In this document: in pieces, positions 33,541-43,032 of the stretch
How the letters are laid out: every line of letters starts with the position of its first letter
Numbering within the stretch: position 1 is the first letter of the stretch
DNA from: Rhizobium sp. BK313
GTDB taxonomy: Bacteria > Pseudomonadota > Alphaproteobacteria > Rhizobiales > Rhizobiaceae
DNA length: 64,000 nucleotides
Assembly (NCBI RefSeq): GCF_014193655.1
Contig: NZ_JACHZQ010000002.1
Location: forward strand, 833,228-897,227
Direction of reading: 5' to 3'
Position numbers and translations under genes: made by a program
Notes under the pieces: generated by a model
What the model saw: the letters and a program-made list of their open reading frames with translations, nothing else
Database searches by the model: none
Told to the model about the DNA's origin: nothing

Positions 33541-36500
33541 GGCGCCGCTTTCGTTGCAATCGGTAAGGTGAAAATGAATCGCGCGCCGTGCGGTTCATTC
33601 TTCTCGGCCCATAAACGCCCGCCATGTGCCTCGACGATCGATCGGCAAATGGCGAGACCCATGCCCATACCGGTTTCCTTCGTCGTGAAGAACGGCTCGA
33701 AGACCCGGTCCGGAAGCTCGATGCCATCTCCAAAATCGCTTATTTCGGTTTGCACCTCGTTGCCGACGCGATGCGCGCGCACCTCCAGAGCCTTTTCCCC
33801 GGCGACAGAATCCATTGCGTCCATGCTGTTGCGGATGAGATTGATCAGAACCTGCTGGATCTGGATGCGGTCGACCGTGACCGGCGGAAGCCTGCTTTCC
33901 ACGTCGATGTCAATCCGAGTGCGGCGACGGATCGCCTCGCCAGCCATAAGGTTGGATGCTTCCGCGATGGCGTCCGAGACGGACAGGTTGGCTCTGTTCT
34001 CCACCGACTGCCTGAAGAGAGCCCGAATGCGGCTGACGACTTCGGCCGCCGAATTGGCGTCGCGGATGACGCGCTCGGTCGTAATCTTGGCGCGTGCGAC
34101 ATTGACGGGTTCGGCCGAAAGCCAGCGGTAGCAGGCATGCGAATTGGCGACGATCGCCGCCAGAGGCTGGTTCACCTCATGCGCGATGGAAGCCGAGAGC
34201 TCGGCGAGGCTCGCCGCCTGGCTCGCACGCGCGAGCCTCTCCTGCGCCAGGCGGAGCTCTTCCTGCGCGCGAACCTCGCCATCGATATCCAGGCAGATGA
34301 CGTTCCATTGCACGATGGCGCCTTCGCCATTGCGCATCGGCGCGGCGCGCGTCTCGACCCAGCGATATTCGCCGTCGAAGCGTCGCAGGCGGTGCCTGCG
34401 TGCATAGGGCTCGCCGGTCGACAAGCAGTGGGCATATTGTTGCTTGACCCCAGCAACGTCATCGGGATGGACGCCGGCGTCGAGCGTGCCGTTCAGCCGC
34501 GATTTTCCCGCGCCGTCCAATTCTTCAAGCTCGTAGCCGAGGAATTCGCGGAGTTGCTGGCTGCGATAAACCGGCTCGCCGTTCGGCGCTGCGCAATCGA
34601 TGAGTGCCGGCAGTGTTTCCACCAATTGCCAGAGAAACCGTTCTCGCTCACGCAAGGCCTCCTGCGCGTGCATCTCGTCTTCGATGTCGATTGAGGCAAT
34701 GTACCATTGCACGATCGCGCCATTAGGATCGAGCAGAGGCTGCGCGCGTGCTTCTATCCATCGGTAGGTGCCATCCTTGGTGCGCCGCCGAAACCGGTTT
34801 ACGAAAGGCTGGCCGGTCGCGAAGCCGTCTTTAGCTCTACGAAACATCGTCGGAAAGTCGTCAGGATGAGCCACGTCTCGGGCCAACGCATCAAAATCTT
34901 CGATCTGCGTGGCCGGCACACCAACTTGGTCCTGATATCTTTTGCTGGCGTAGGTAAACTTGCCCGAAGGATCGAAGCTCAGGATATTGAAGGGCACGGC
35001 GTCGATCATTTGCTCCAGTTGCCGCTTGCTGCTCCGCAGGGCTTCTTCGGCCTGCACCTGATCGTCGATATCGATGGACACCTGGTACCACTGAACGATC
35101 GCTCCATCTCGATCACGCAGAGGCTGCGCGCGCGCCTCTATCCAGCGATAATTGCCATCTTTCCAACGCCGGCGATACCGCATCATGAAGGCGTCGCCGG
35201 ATCTGAGGGAGCTGGCTGACGCACGCAGCACCTCGGCAGCATCTTCGGGATGAACCAGTTCTTGCGCCACGCGGGTGCTATCTTCGAAATTCGCCCCGGA
35301 GAGGCCGAGATCCTCCAAAGATCGCTTGTTGACGTAGGCCAGCTTGCCGGCAGGCGTCCAGCTCCAGATGTGGACTGGCAAGGCGTCCACAAGCTGCGAG
35401 AGCTCCCGCTCCCGTTCGCGCAAAGCCTCCTGCGCGCGCACCTCATCATCGATGTCGATGGAGATTGCAAACCATTCGACTATTTTGCCGTCGTCATCGC
35501 ACAATGGCTCCCATCGACCGTCGAACCAGCGATAGACGCCATCTGCGCGACGCATGCGATATTTCATTGCGTAGGGCTCACCGGTCGCAAGCGAGTGTCG
35601 GATTGCATTCAAGAGCCGGTCGGAATCGTCGGAGTGAACAAAAGTCCGCATGGCGGTCACCAAACGACTGCTATCCCGATTGTCCAACTGCGCGACGTCG
35701 TCCAGACCGAAAAAGTCGAGCAGCCGTTTATTGAAGAAAGTTGGCTCGCCTGCCGGCGTCAGACGCCTAATCTGGACCGGGACCATGTTTACGATTTGCT
35801 CGAGCTCCCGCTCCCGATCGCGCAAGGCCTCCACGCTTTGGCGCAATGTTAGCAACGCCAGCTGGTGCTGCCGTGATATGGCGGCGACGATCAGCGCCGA
35901 AAACGCCGAGATCACCAGGAAGAGCTGCAACATGATCTGCCTGTGCCGCTGGGTCTCTGGATCGCCGGCAAACTGGCTGGTACCGGAGATCGTGAATAGC
36001 GCCGTGATCAGCGCGAGGAGGGCGAGGGTAACGGCAGCCCCCTTGAACTCGAAGCGCACCGCAGCCCAAAGAAGGGGCGGCATGATGATGTAGGCGAAAG
36101 GCAGGTAGCCGCTGAGCGAAAGGGCGGCGACGCCGAGCAAGATCAGTCCCAGGACACCAGCTTCCAACCATCGCGACGCCGAGAATTCGGCCTTGCCGTG
36201 CCAGTTCTGGAACACGACCAGCGCGAGCGGCGCCACGATCAGGGTCCCGGTGGCATCCCCAATCCACCAGAGAGGCCAGGCCCCTAAGAAGGTTTGCGAA
36301 AATATGCCAAACCAGGCGAGTGTCGCACTGCCCACGGTCGCGCTGATGATGGGCGCAATTCCTGCGCCAACTACAACGAATGCGACAACTTCCTGCAAGG
36401 TTTCCAGTCGAACCGGCCGCTTGAAGGTTCGGTTCACCAACCATGCGCCGATCGTCGCTTCGAGCGCGTTACCGGCATAAATGAGGACCGCCGCAGGCAG

Positions 36501-36746
36501 CGGACTATGGAACCAGAGGACATTGCCGACCAGCTCGGCCAGGCAGCCCGCCAGCACCCACCAAGGCCAACTCCGCATGGGAGCGAGGATGAGGGTGGCG
36601 ATGAACAGCCCGCTCGGTGGCCAGATGGAAATACCTGTTCCAGGTACAATTGCGAGCGCCTGCGCAAAGCCGCAACCCAGGACATAAGCCACAAAAAAGA
36701 GGCCCAGATGCAGGAGTTGGGGGCGGTACGACCAGACAAGCGTCAT
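33537..36746 (-). CDS. MASE1-PAS(4) sensor histidine kinase
   Basis: 1069-residue membrane sensor. Residues about 5-300 form a MASE1 multi-helix domain (SIWPPSGLFIATLIL and SGYLPFAYIIMPPLLWAAVR are typical). Four consecutive PAS/PAC repeats follow (about 315-435, 438-560, 561-685, 686-810), each ending in a near-identical linker such as WFAISIDIDDEVRAQEALRE. The kinase core has the H-box ELSASIAHEVNQPLAAI, N-box QVLINLIRNSMDAM, G1 DFGDGIEL and G2 GMGMGLAICRSIVEAHGG. The start at 36746 follows AGGAG. It heads an operon with three response regulators. The signal is unknown; MASE1 plus PAS suggests an envelope or redox cue. Confidence 0.93.
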   Translation of the reverse strand: MTLVWSYRPQLLHLGLFFVAYVLGCGFAQALAIVPGTGISIWPPSGLFIATLILAPMRSWPWWVLAGCLAELVGNVLWFHSPLPAAVLIYAGNALEATIGAWLVNRTFKRPVRLETLQEVVAFVVVGAGIAPIISATVGSATLAWFGIFSQTFLGAWPLWWIGDATGTLIVAPLALVVFQNWHGKAEFSASRWLEAGVLGLILLGVAALSLSGYLPFAYIIMPPLLWAAVRFEFKGAAVTLALLALITALFTISGTSQFAGDPETQRHRQIMLQLFLVISAFSALIVAAISRQHQLALLTLRQSVEALRDRERELEQIVNMVPVQIRRLTPAGEPTFFNKRLLDFFGLDDVAQLDNRDSSRLVTAMRTFVHSDDSDRLLNAIRHSLATGEPYAMKYRMRRADGVYRWFDGRWEPLCDDDGKIVEWFAISIDIDDEVRAQEALRERERELSQLVDALPVHIWSWTPAGKLAYVNKRSLEDLGLSGANFEDSTRVAQELVHPEDAAEVLRASASSLRSGDAFMMRYRRRWKDGNYRWIEARAQPLRDRDGAIVQWYQVSIDIDDQVQAEEALRSSKRQLEQMIDAVPFNILSFDPSGKFTYASKRYQDQVGVPATQIEDFDALARDVAHPDDFPTMFRRAKDGFATGQPFVNRFRRRTKDGTYRWIEARAQPLLDPNGAIVQWYIASIDIEDEMHAQEALRERERFLWQLVETLPALIDCAAPNGEPVYRSQQLREFLGYELEELDGAGKSRLNGTLDAGVHPDDVAGVKQQYAHCLSTGEPYARRHRLRRFDGEYRWVETRAAPMRNGEGAIVQWNVICLDIDGEVRAQEELRLAQERLARASQAASLAELSASIAHEVNQPLAAIVANSHACYRWLSAEPVNVARAKITTERVIRDANSAAEVVSRIRALFRQSVENRANLSVSDAIAEASNLMAGEAIRRRTRIDIDVESRLPPVTVDRIQIQQVLINLIRNSMDAMDSVAGEKALEVRAHRVGNEVQTEISDFGDGIELPDRVFEPFFTTKETGMGMGLAICRSIVEAHGGRLWAEKNEPHGARFIFTLPIATKAAP

Positions 36747-37266
36747 CGGCTGCTCCTGCAGGATAAAGAAAGCGCGGGATCGCCAGCGTTTCGAACAGCT
36801 TAGGGCTCGGCTTCGGCGCTGGCGATCTGATGTTGCACCGTAGTCTCGCCGCCGCACAGCGGCAACTTATGGAAATCCATGTATCGGGCTGCAGACAGCC
36901 AGAAAACAGATGCCGAACCGCCAATATGCGGCATCCGCACCCCGGCCAAGACGGTGCGAGTGTGTGGCTGGGCATCGCCAATTTATGTCCATTCGAACGG
37001 TTGAGCCCAACGATGTCACATGAAGTCCGTCGACCGGCCGCTGCGGCTCGAACGTGTCGTTCTAGGCAATCCGCGCTATGGCGTCGCTTCCCAGAATGAG
37101 CTGCTCTGGCAGATCGTTCCGGCGTGAGAGATCGAAAATCACGCCGGCTAGACGTGGGTCAGACTACAGAGTTGTTGCCAGCGCCCGGTCCCGCCGGCTG
37201 AGCGAACTCACCTTGGTCATCGCGTTGACCCCAGGTCTTTCCACCTGATCCTTCCCGAGTGGTTCG
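36747..37266. other. Gap with possible acetyltransferase remnant
   Basis: 520 bp between the kinase promoter side and the 3-prime end of the AttH-like gene. At 36985 a short frame reads MSIRTVEPNDVT and stops; it resembles a GNAT start. From 37020 an overlapping 35-codon frame (MKSVDRPLRLERVVLGNPRY...) follows. Together they may be debris of a broken gene, but I cannot show this. The kinase promoter should lie on the left side. Confidence 0.35.
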
Positions 37267-38343
37267 CTACCGGTAGCCCGTCATCTCTAAGTAGCCCAGC
37301 CCGTTGAATGATCCGGTGGTCCGCACAGGCCCCTCCCAATAAGGAAACTGGCTTGCGACCCACGCGTGGTCGTTGATGGCTGACACACTCACATCAAGAC
37401 CCCTTTCCGGCAGTTCGAGGCGCCACTTCACAGGAACGTTGCGGCCAGCGACTGACGCGGTAGCCCCGGGCGTTACCTTGAGCTGGTTGGACGGGATCGT
37501 CGTTGGCTTACCCTCCGCCGATATCCAGGTACCCGAGGTAAAGCCTCCGCCAGCACTATCGCGCAGGCGGAACCCCATCAACTTTTCGCCGCTGTCAAAA
37601 TGGAGCGAGAACCAGTCCCAGCCTGTCTGGTTCGCCGCGAGCGGCTGGCTCGACCATTCCCGATCCAGCCATGCCTTCCCGGTCACTGCAACCTCCTTGC
37701 CCGGCAAGCGCAGCACACCGGTGACTGTGTAGAACGGTTGCGAGTAATAGTAGCTCGCTTGCCCCTCTGCTGATTTGACCGAAAATCCGTTGTCTCCCTG
37801 TGGCACGATCGGCCCGCTCGCATCGAGATCAAAACGGTACCCGAAATCGGCACCCGTCGCTGTCATCCTCAAATGCGAAAGCTCGTCTCCTCCGCCGGTC
37901 GGCTCCCGCTCGGCCAGGTTCCATTCATCAATCCACGCGGAAAAGGGAGACGTGTTCACCCCGGCCTGACCGACGCCGCCACGCGCCAGCCGCTCCGCCG
38001 AGAACTGCCTGTCGGGCGTCGTCACGGCGGCGTTGCCCATCCAGACCTGGGGACTAGACCATCCCGACTTATCGCCAGGCGCGGCAGCCGATCGGAAAAG
38101 TGTCCATTGCGCGCCGTAGTCAATGCCGTCCGCCCCCTTTAGGTTTGCCGTCACATACCACCACTCGATGCGGAAATCCGGGTGTGAGCCATGGTCCCTG
38201 GGGAATTCGAACTGGCGGCCAGTTGTCGGAAGCGCGAAGCCCTCGGCTTTTGTGCCAAGTCCGGCGAAGCCTTGGGCCTGGGCAACGCCAAGCTCCCCCA
38301 GGCAAAGCGTCAGGACAGCGAAGAAATATAACTTAGCGTTCAT
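37267..38343 (-). CDS. Secreted AttH/CrtC-like lipocalin-fold protein
   Basis: 358-residue exported protein of the AttH/carotenoid 1,2-hydratase (COG5621) family. A signal peptide (KLYFFAVLTLCLGELGVAQA) is followed by the family opening FEFPRDHGSHPDFRIEWWYV, then KAWLDREWSSQPLAANQTGW and DWFSLHFDSGEKLMGFRLRD. These motifs line the hydrophobic cavity in the family. The start at 38343 (AAAGGTG upstream) overlaps the end of the permease gene by 11 bp. It is the third gene of an ABC module like attEFGH of Agrobacterium. It probably handles a lipid or other hydrophobic envelope compound. Confidence 0.87.
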   Translation of the reverse strand: MNAKLYFFAVLTLCLGELGVAQAQGFAGLGTKAEGFALPTTGRQFEFPRDHGSHPDFRIEWWYVTANLKGADGIDYGAQWTLFRSAAAPGDKSGWSSPQVWMGNAAVTTPDRQFSAERLARGGVGQAGVNTSPFSAWIDEWNLAEREPTGGGDELSHLRMTATGADFGYRFDLDASGPIVPQGDNGFSVKSAEGQASYYYSQPFYTVTGVLRLPGKEVAVTGKAWLDREWSSQPLAANQTGWDWFSLHFDSGEKLMGFRLRDSAGGGFTSGTWISAEGKPTTIPSNQLKVTPGATASVAGRNVPVKWRLELPERGLDVSVSAINDHAWVASQFPYWEGPVRTTGSFNGLGYLEMTGYR

Positions 38344-40741
38344 CCGCAAACACCTTTAAAAGCGTGGCGGGCGTGACCTTCGAAAGCCGCCGTAATGGAA
38401 CGACGACGGAAACAAGTGCCGCCAAAATTGCGAGCCCACCAAGTTTAAGCCAGTCTGCCGGAAAAAGCCGGAGAGGCAGCCGCCATCCGAATGCTTCGAC
38501 GTTCACGACGGCGAGAAGCACCCAGGCGAGCGCAATACCGACAGGAATAGCCAGGACAAGGGTTACGAGGACAAGCAGCATTGTTCGCCAAAGCTCCAGC
38601 TCAACCAGCCGCCGTCGGGTCAAACCCATTGCCCAGACTGGAGCCAGTTGCGGGAGCCTCATCCCCGAAAGCGTGGTCATGCTCGCAAAGAGCGCCACAC
38701 CCGCGACGCCGAGGGTCAAGACGTTCAAGGCGGCGGTCACCGAGAACGTCTGTTCGAATACTTCCAGCGAACGCCGCTTGAGGCTTGCCTGATCGACGAC
38801 GTTCTGTGGGGGTAGTCCGAATGCGTCCACGACCTCCCGCCTCAGTCCGGAAACCTTTTGGGGGTCAACGCGCACGCCAAACCTCAGACGCGAGACGTTG
38901 GGATAGTGGTGGGTCAGGGCATCGATAGCGACGATGGCCTGACCGGTGGGGTTTCCGTAGTCCGAATAGACGCCGACGATGGGCACTTTCCAGCCGCGCG
39001 GCAGCGTAATCATATCGCCGAGACTATGGTGGCCTCGCCTAAAGAGTTGCTCGTTGACCAGCGCAGCGTCGCCGCGGACGATCCTGTCCCAGGCATTCGG
39101 CACGGCTTCAAGGAGCGGCCATTTATCGCGGTAGGTCCGATTGTCGACAACACCGAAGACCTGGCCGGGCTGACCGTCGATATCCCCTTCGGCGTTCCAA
39201 ACCGGAAGGACCGCTTCGACCCTGGGCCGGAGCCAGCGAGCCAGCCTGTCTCCTTCCTCGTCCGTTCTCGCCGTGAGATAGAGTTCGGAGGCTAGCCGCT
39301 GGTCAAGCCAACCGGTGAAGGTCGACCTGAAACTGGAGACCATCGTGCCTACCCCGACGTTGGCCGACAAGGCGATGAGCAACGCCATCAGTGCCAGCGC
39401 CAGGCCGGGTATCTGTTGCCGGGTGTCGGCCCAAAACCAGAGGGCTACGGGTCGTGCCGACGTGTGTGACATCAAAGCGAGGAAGCCTGAGAGCACGCCA
39501 GGCAGCAGCAGGGCCGCGCCAAGCAGCAAGCATGTGAGAACCGCAAAGCCCATGACAAGGCCGGAACCCCACTCCGAAAGAGCAGCGGCGACGACGAACA
39601 GAACGAGGGCCGCCGCCGACTGCACCAAAATCAATCGTTCGGACGCCCTTGCCCAGGCTCTGGGTTGAGCTGGCGCGAGAAGCGGCATACGCGATATCTG
39701 CAAGAGACTTTGCGCCGCAGAGAGGAGCGTACCAGCGACTGCGATCGCCAATCCGCTCAAGACCCAACCGCTTCGGAACGTCAATGCTCCATCGACGCTT
39801 GCGCCATAAAGGCTACGGAGTGTCGCTGCGACGCCGGGCAGAAGGAATGACGCGAGGATATATCCAAGCGCGACGCCCACCAGGCCGGAGAACACCGCGA
39901 AGACCAGAAGCTCGATAAGCAACAAGCCCATAAGCGTCGTCGCGGGGATCCCAAGGGACCTCAATGTCCGGAACGTCGGGCGACGCTGCTCGAACGCCAG
40001 CCCGATCGTCGAGTAGACAATGAACAGGCCGACCGCGAAAGCGAGAAAACCGAAGGCCGTCAGGTTCAAGTGGAAGCTGTCCGTCAGCCGGCTGAGGTCG
40101 CCCTGCACGTCGGGCTTCTTGAGCGACAATTCGGGCGCGACCACTGAAAGCTCCGGCCTCCCCATCGGCTGGTCCGGCGAGACGACAAATCGGGAAACCA
40201 GCATGGGCTTGTCCAGTAGCCCCTGGGCAATGCCGATGTCGGCGATCGCAGTGCTCGGAAGCATCCCTGGACTTACCTTGAGAGGCGGCGTGGAATTGCC
40301 CTTGAGTCGCTCAGCAGTTTCGGAGGAAACGTACAGAAGGCCCGGAGGTGTGATGAAGGCCAGGAGATCGGATGTGACACTCAGAGCCGCGGCTGATGCT
40401 CCGCTTGGCAGGGTCACAGGGTCGACCCCGATAAGATGGATGCGGCTGGTGCCAACCCGCCACTCGCCCTCGACAATGGGAGAGACCTTCCAGCCAGCGC
40501 GGCTCAAGCGGGCAAACGTTTCCTGGCTTACCTCCTCACCGCTCGTGGGAACGAGCTGGTCGAACCTGTCCTGCCCCAGCATGGCAGCCGCCCTGTCGTA
40601 GCTCGCGCGCGCCTCGGCGTTAATCGCCTGGACGCCCGACCAGAGGGCAGTTGCCAAAGACAGACCCAACAAGAGCATCGCCAGCTGCAACGGGTGTCGT
40701 CGCCAGTGCGAAAGCAAAGCACCAAGGCCGGACGAGATCAT
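38333..40741 (-). CDS. FtsX/MacB-type ABC permease
   Basis: 802-residue inner-membrane protein with two FtsX-like halves. An N-terminal helix (LQLAMLLLGLSLATALWSGV) is followed by a large periplasmic region, a helical bundle at about 235-460, a second periplasmic part (QRLASELYLTARTDEEGDRL...) and C-terminal helices (VLTLGVAGVALFASMTTLSG, GLAILAALVSVVVPLRRLSK). This double FtsX layout is found in LolCE-like and lipid or macrolide export systems. It overlaps the ATPase gene by 4 bp and the AttH-like gene by 11 bp. It probably moves a hydrophobic substrate at the envelope. Confidence 0.9.
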   Translation of the reverse strand: MISSGLGALLSHWRRHPLQLAMLLLGLSLATALWSGVQAINAEARASYDRAAAMLGQDRFDQLVPTSGEEVSQETFARLSRAGWKVSPIVEGEWRVGTSRIHLIGVDPVTLPSGASAAALSVTSDLLAFITPPGLLYVSSETAERLKGNSTPPLKVSPGMLPSTAIADIGIAQGLLDKPMLVSRFVVSPDQPMGRPELSVVAPELSLKKPDVQGDLSRLTDSFHLNLTAFGFLAFAVGLFIVYSTIGLAFEQRRPTFRTLRSLGIPATTLMGLLLIELLVFAVFSGLVGVALGYILASFLLPGVAATLRSLYGASVDGALTFRSGWVLSGLAIAVAGTLLSAAQSLLQISRMPLLAPAQPRAWARASERLILVQSAAALVLFVVAAALSEWGSGLVMGFAVLTCLLLGAALLLPGVLSGFLALMSHTSARPVALWFWADTRQQIPGLALALMALLIALSANVGVGTMVSSFRSTFTGWLDQRLASELYLTARTDEEGDRLARWLRPRVEAVLPVWNAEGDIDGQPGQVFGVVDNRTYRDKWPLLEAVPNAWDRIVRGDAALVNEQLFRRGHHSLGDMITLPRGWKVPIVGVYSDYGNPTGQAIVAIDALTHHYPNVSRLRFGVRVDPQKVSGLRREVVDAFGLPPQNVVDQASLKRRSLEVFEQTFSVTAALNVLTLGVAGVALFASMTTLSGMRLPQLAPVWAMGLTRRRLVELELWRTMLLVLVTLVLAIPVGIALAWVLLAVVNVEAFGWRLPLRLFPADWLKLGGLAILAALVSVVVPLRRLSKVTPATLLKVFADER

Positions 40742-41397
40742 AGGACGATCCGCCCCTGCGTGAGCTTGACCTGTCGGTCGAGGCGACCCGCCAAGCGCGT
40801 GGAGTGGGTCACCATCAGCAGCGCGGAGTCGGTTTCGGCGATCAACTCCAACATGAGTGTCATGACGGTATCGCCGTTGGCCTCGTCGAGATTGCCGGTC
40901 GGCTCGTCCGCCAAGATGAGCGCCGGCCTAGTTGCCAAGGTTCGCCCGATCGCGACGCGCTGCTGCTGGCCACCCGACAGTTGCTCGGGGTACCGGCGCA
41001 TAAGAGGAAGAAGACCCAGTCGGTCGGCCAGCTCCGCCTCCCAGGCCGGATCCGAGCGCTCGGCGAGACGCGCGTGAAAAGAGAGGTTAGCCGCCACATC
41101 GAGAGACGGAATCAAATTGAACTGCTGGAAGACCAACCCAACGACACCGCGTCGCACAGCCGCGCGCCCCCGGTCGTCCATCTCAGAAACGGCTTGCCCG
41201 GCAACCACGATTTGCCCATGATCCGGCTTGTCGAGCCCGCCCGCAAGGTGGAGAAGCGTGCTCTTGCCGCTGCCGGATTCGCCTGTCAGCGCAAGGCTGC
41301 TCCCCGCAGCAAGGTCGAGATCGATGTCACTGAGGACGGCCAGAGGGCCCTCCGCCGTATCGTAATGCTTGCTGACGCCTCGGAGAGACAGAACCAT
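40738..41397 (-). CDS. LolD/MacB-type ABC ATPase
   Basis: 219-residue ATPase. Walker A is TGESGSGKST, the Q-loop GLVFQQFNLIPSLDV, the signature LSGGQQQRVAIGRTLA, Walker B ALILADEPTGNLDEANGD, and the H-loop is in LLMVTHSTRLA. These match the MacB/LolD/FtsE group that partners with FtsX-type permeases and works by mechanotransmission. It is the first gene of the three-gene module; no regulator is adjacent. Confidence 0.93.
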   Translation of the reverse strand: MVLSLRGVSKHYDTAEGPLAVLSDIDLDLAAGSSLALTGESGSGKSTLLHLAGGLDKPDHGQIVVAGQAVSEMDDRGRAAVRRGVVGLVFQQFNLIPSLDVAANLSFHARLAERSDPAWEAELADRLGLLPLMRRYPEQLSGGQQQRVAIGRTLATRPALILADEPTGNLDEANGDTVMTLMLELIAETDSALLMVTHSTRLAGRLDRQVKLTQGRIVL

Positions 41398-41669
41398 TCA
41401 ATCTTCCATTCAAACAATACCGATCCTCACCGAATGACTTGGCGAGCGGCAAAGGCAATGGTTCACCTGGGCGTCGCGACGTGAACGGAAGCGACGCCAC
41501 ATCTCGAATTTATGCGTCCCCGTCGCAAGTGGCCAACGCATCAGACACCGAGAGCCCGCCAAATTCCGCCTTGCCTGACGCGGAGGCCAGATAGCGGATC
41601 GAGCCAAGTCCCTGGATACCAACACTTGTTTTCCATCACCATCTGGAATTGCCCCATGAGCCCCTTCAT

Positions 41670-41852
41670 TCAAGCGTGGCCGATGCATTCCTCGCAGATG
41701 CCGTATTCCATTGTCTCGTGTTCGGATGGCTCCACTGGCTTTCGGCAGCAGAGACAGGTCACGGCAAAAGGCGTTCGAGCACGGCATTTCGGCGGCGGCG
41801 GAAGAATCTCAACTTTGCCGTTGTCGTCTGTCCACTCCTTCCGGACTTCCAT
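41670..41852 (-). CDS. Small zinc-ribbon-like protein
   Basis: 60 residues: MEVRKEWTDDNGKVEILPPP, then two CxxC pairs in TCLCCRKPVEPSEHETMEYG and ICEECIGHA, likely one zinc site. The ATG at 41850-41852 follows AAGAAGGAGCG, a strong ribosome-binding site. I do not recognise a named family. It stands alone between the ABC module and a small plus-strand gene. Confidence 0.7.
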   Translation of the reverse strand: MEVRKEWTDDNGKVEILPPPPKCRARTPFAVTCLCCRKPVEPSEHETMEYGICEECIGHA

Positions 41853-42200
41853 CAGGCGCTCCTTCTTAATCCATGGGACACAGATGGGGGTGCGCCGAGG
41901 CAAATACCAGCTTATTCCCTGAACGACGCATCGGCGAGTTCGGGGGTGGACCGAACGCTGTGCGACAAGCTGATCGCCCGAAAAAGAGTCCTGAATCGTT
42001 CAGGAAACAGGCGTGGAGCAAGCGCTTCGCTTCTTCGCGTGGACGTCGTCGTTTTCGTTTGGTCCTCGCTAATTTTGTTCCTGTCGGGAACCAAGCGGGG
42101 AGCCGGTGGTTGAGCATGGGGGTGGAAGGAATTTTCGCCCGCAGCTGTGTCGTTCTATCACGTTGCGCGTCTAGCATAGAAACCAGACTAGGAGATTGTT
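41853..42200. other. Divergent promoter gap
   Basis: About 350 bp between two small genes transcribed apart. It contains an EcfG-like promoter for the right-hand gene (42087-42111) and otherwise nothing I can identify. Confidence 0.5.
42087..42111 (+). promoter_or_regulatory. EcfG-type stress promoter candidate
   Basis: GGAAC (42087-42091), 16 bases, then GGTT (42108-42111). It matches the GGAAC-N16-CGTT form of the alphaproteobacterial general-stress sigma factor with one mismatch. It lies 89 bp before the start of the small gene at 42201, leaving a leader of about 80 nt. Confidence 0.5.
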
Positions 42201-42431
42201 ATGAGCAGGACCTTTGATCTATCAAACTTTTCCGATGAGGAACTGGCCTCCTTCATCGAAGAGGCAACGACCTTGCGAGACACAAGGCGGGAGAGCCGTG
42301 ATCGTGAGCTTCGAACAGGTGCAGACGGCTCCAAGGGGCAGGATGTAAGGGATCCGGACCACGGTGCCATTCCTACGCCGACGCCGCGTGATGTTAAGGA
42401 AGAAGGTCCGGCTCACGGAGCCACCAAGTGA
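42201..42431 (+). CDS. Small hydrophilic hypothetical protein
   Basis: 76 residues. The N-terminus RTFDLSNFSDEELASFIEEA forms an acidic amphipathic helix; the rest is charged and proline-rich, probably disordered (DHGAIPTPTPRDVKEEGPAH). AGGAG stands 6 nt before the ATG. An EcfG-like promoter upstream suggests general-stress control. No family recognised. Confidence 0.65.
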   Translation: MSRTFDLSNFSDEELASFIEEATTLRDTRRESRDRELRTGADGSKGQDVRDPDHGAIPTPTPRDVKEEGPAHGATK

Positions 42432-42496
42432 AGCTTCTGGCGTTTGACTGACCGGCTGGCAATCGCGGCCGAGTGTGTCGTGCTTGTCGGTCTCAA

Positions 42497-43032
42497 TTAC
42501 CTTGTTCTTTCCTCCTCAATCGTCTCCGCTAGAGCGATCTCCATAACGATATCGGTCTGCAAGTCTTCGCCGACCGGGAACGTCGTGCTTCCGGCTGCCG
42601 CAAATCCCGACTTCATATAGAAGGCAATGGCTCGCGCATTTCGCTCGAACACTGTGAGTTCCAAACGTGCAGCGCCACGCTGACGCTATTCTCGCACCAC
42701 ATTTTCGAGCAGGTTCTTAGCGACCCCACAGCCCTTCCAGTCGGCATGAACGTAGATGCGGTTGAGAAAGGCGGTATGAGCATCGACCATGCCGACGAGG
42801 ACATGGGCATACCCGATGATTTGATCGTTGGCGGTCGCGAGAAAGAGCGCTGCCGAGGGATCGTCTATTTCCGCTTGCTGGCATTCAGTGCCGAGGTCTT
42901 CTGGATATGGGATTCCATATCGGAAGCAGGTGTGTCATCCTGATAGGTGGCGCGAAATTGTTCGGCTGCAAAAAACGATAGGGCTTCAGCGTCGGATCGG
43001 TTTGCGTGTCTTATGGCAAATGTGCCAGGCAT
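42497..43032 (-). pseudogene. GNAT acetyltransferase pseudogene
   Basis: Translation from ATG 43030-43032 gives MPGTFAIRHANRSDAEALSF, a GNAT start. The frame is then lost near 42895-42925 and resumes in another frame as AEIDDPSAALFLATANDQII and AHTAFLNRIYVHADWKGCGV (the acetyl-CoA-binding region). This meets an in-frame TAG at 42686-42688, then continues GAARLELTVFERNARAIAFY and KSGFAAAGSTTF to a TAA at 42497. The total of 536 nt is not a multiple of three. One frameshift plus one nonsense codon mark a dead gene, unless there is sequencing error. Confidence 0.8.
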
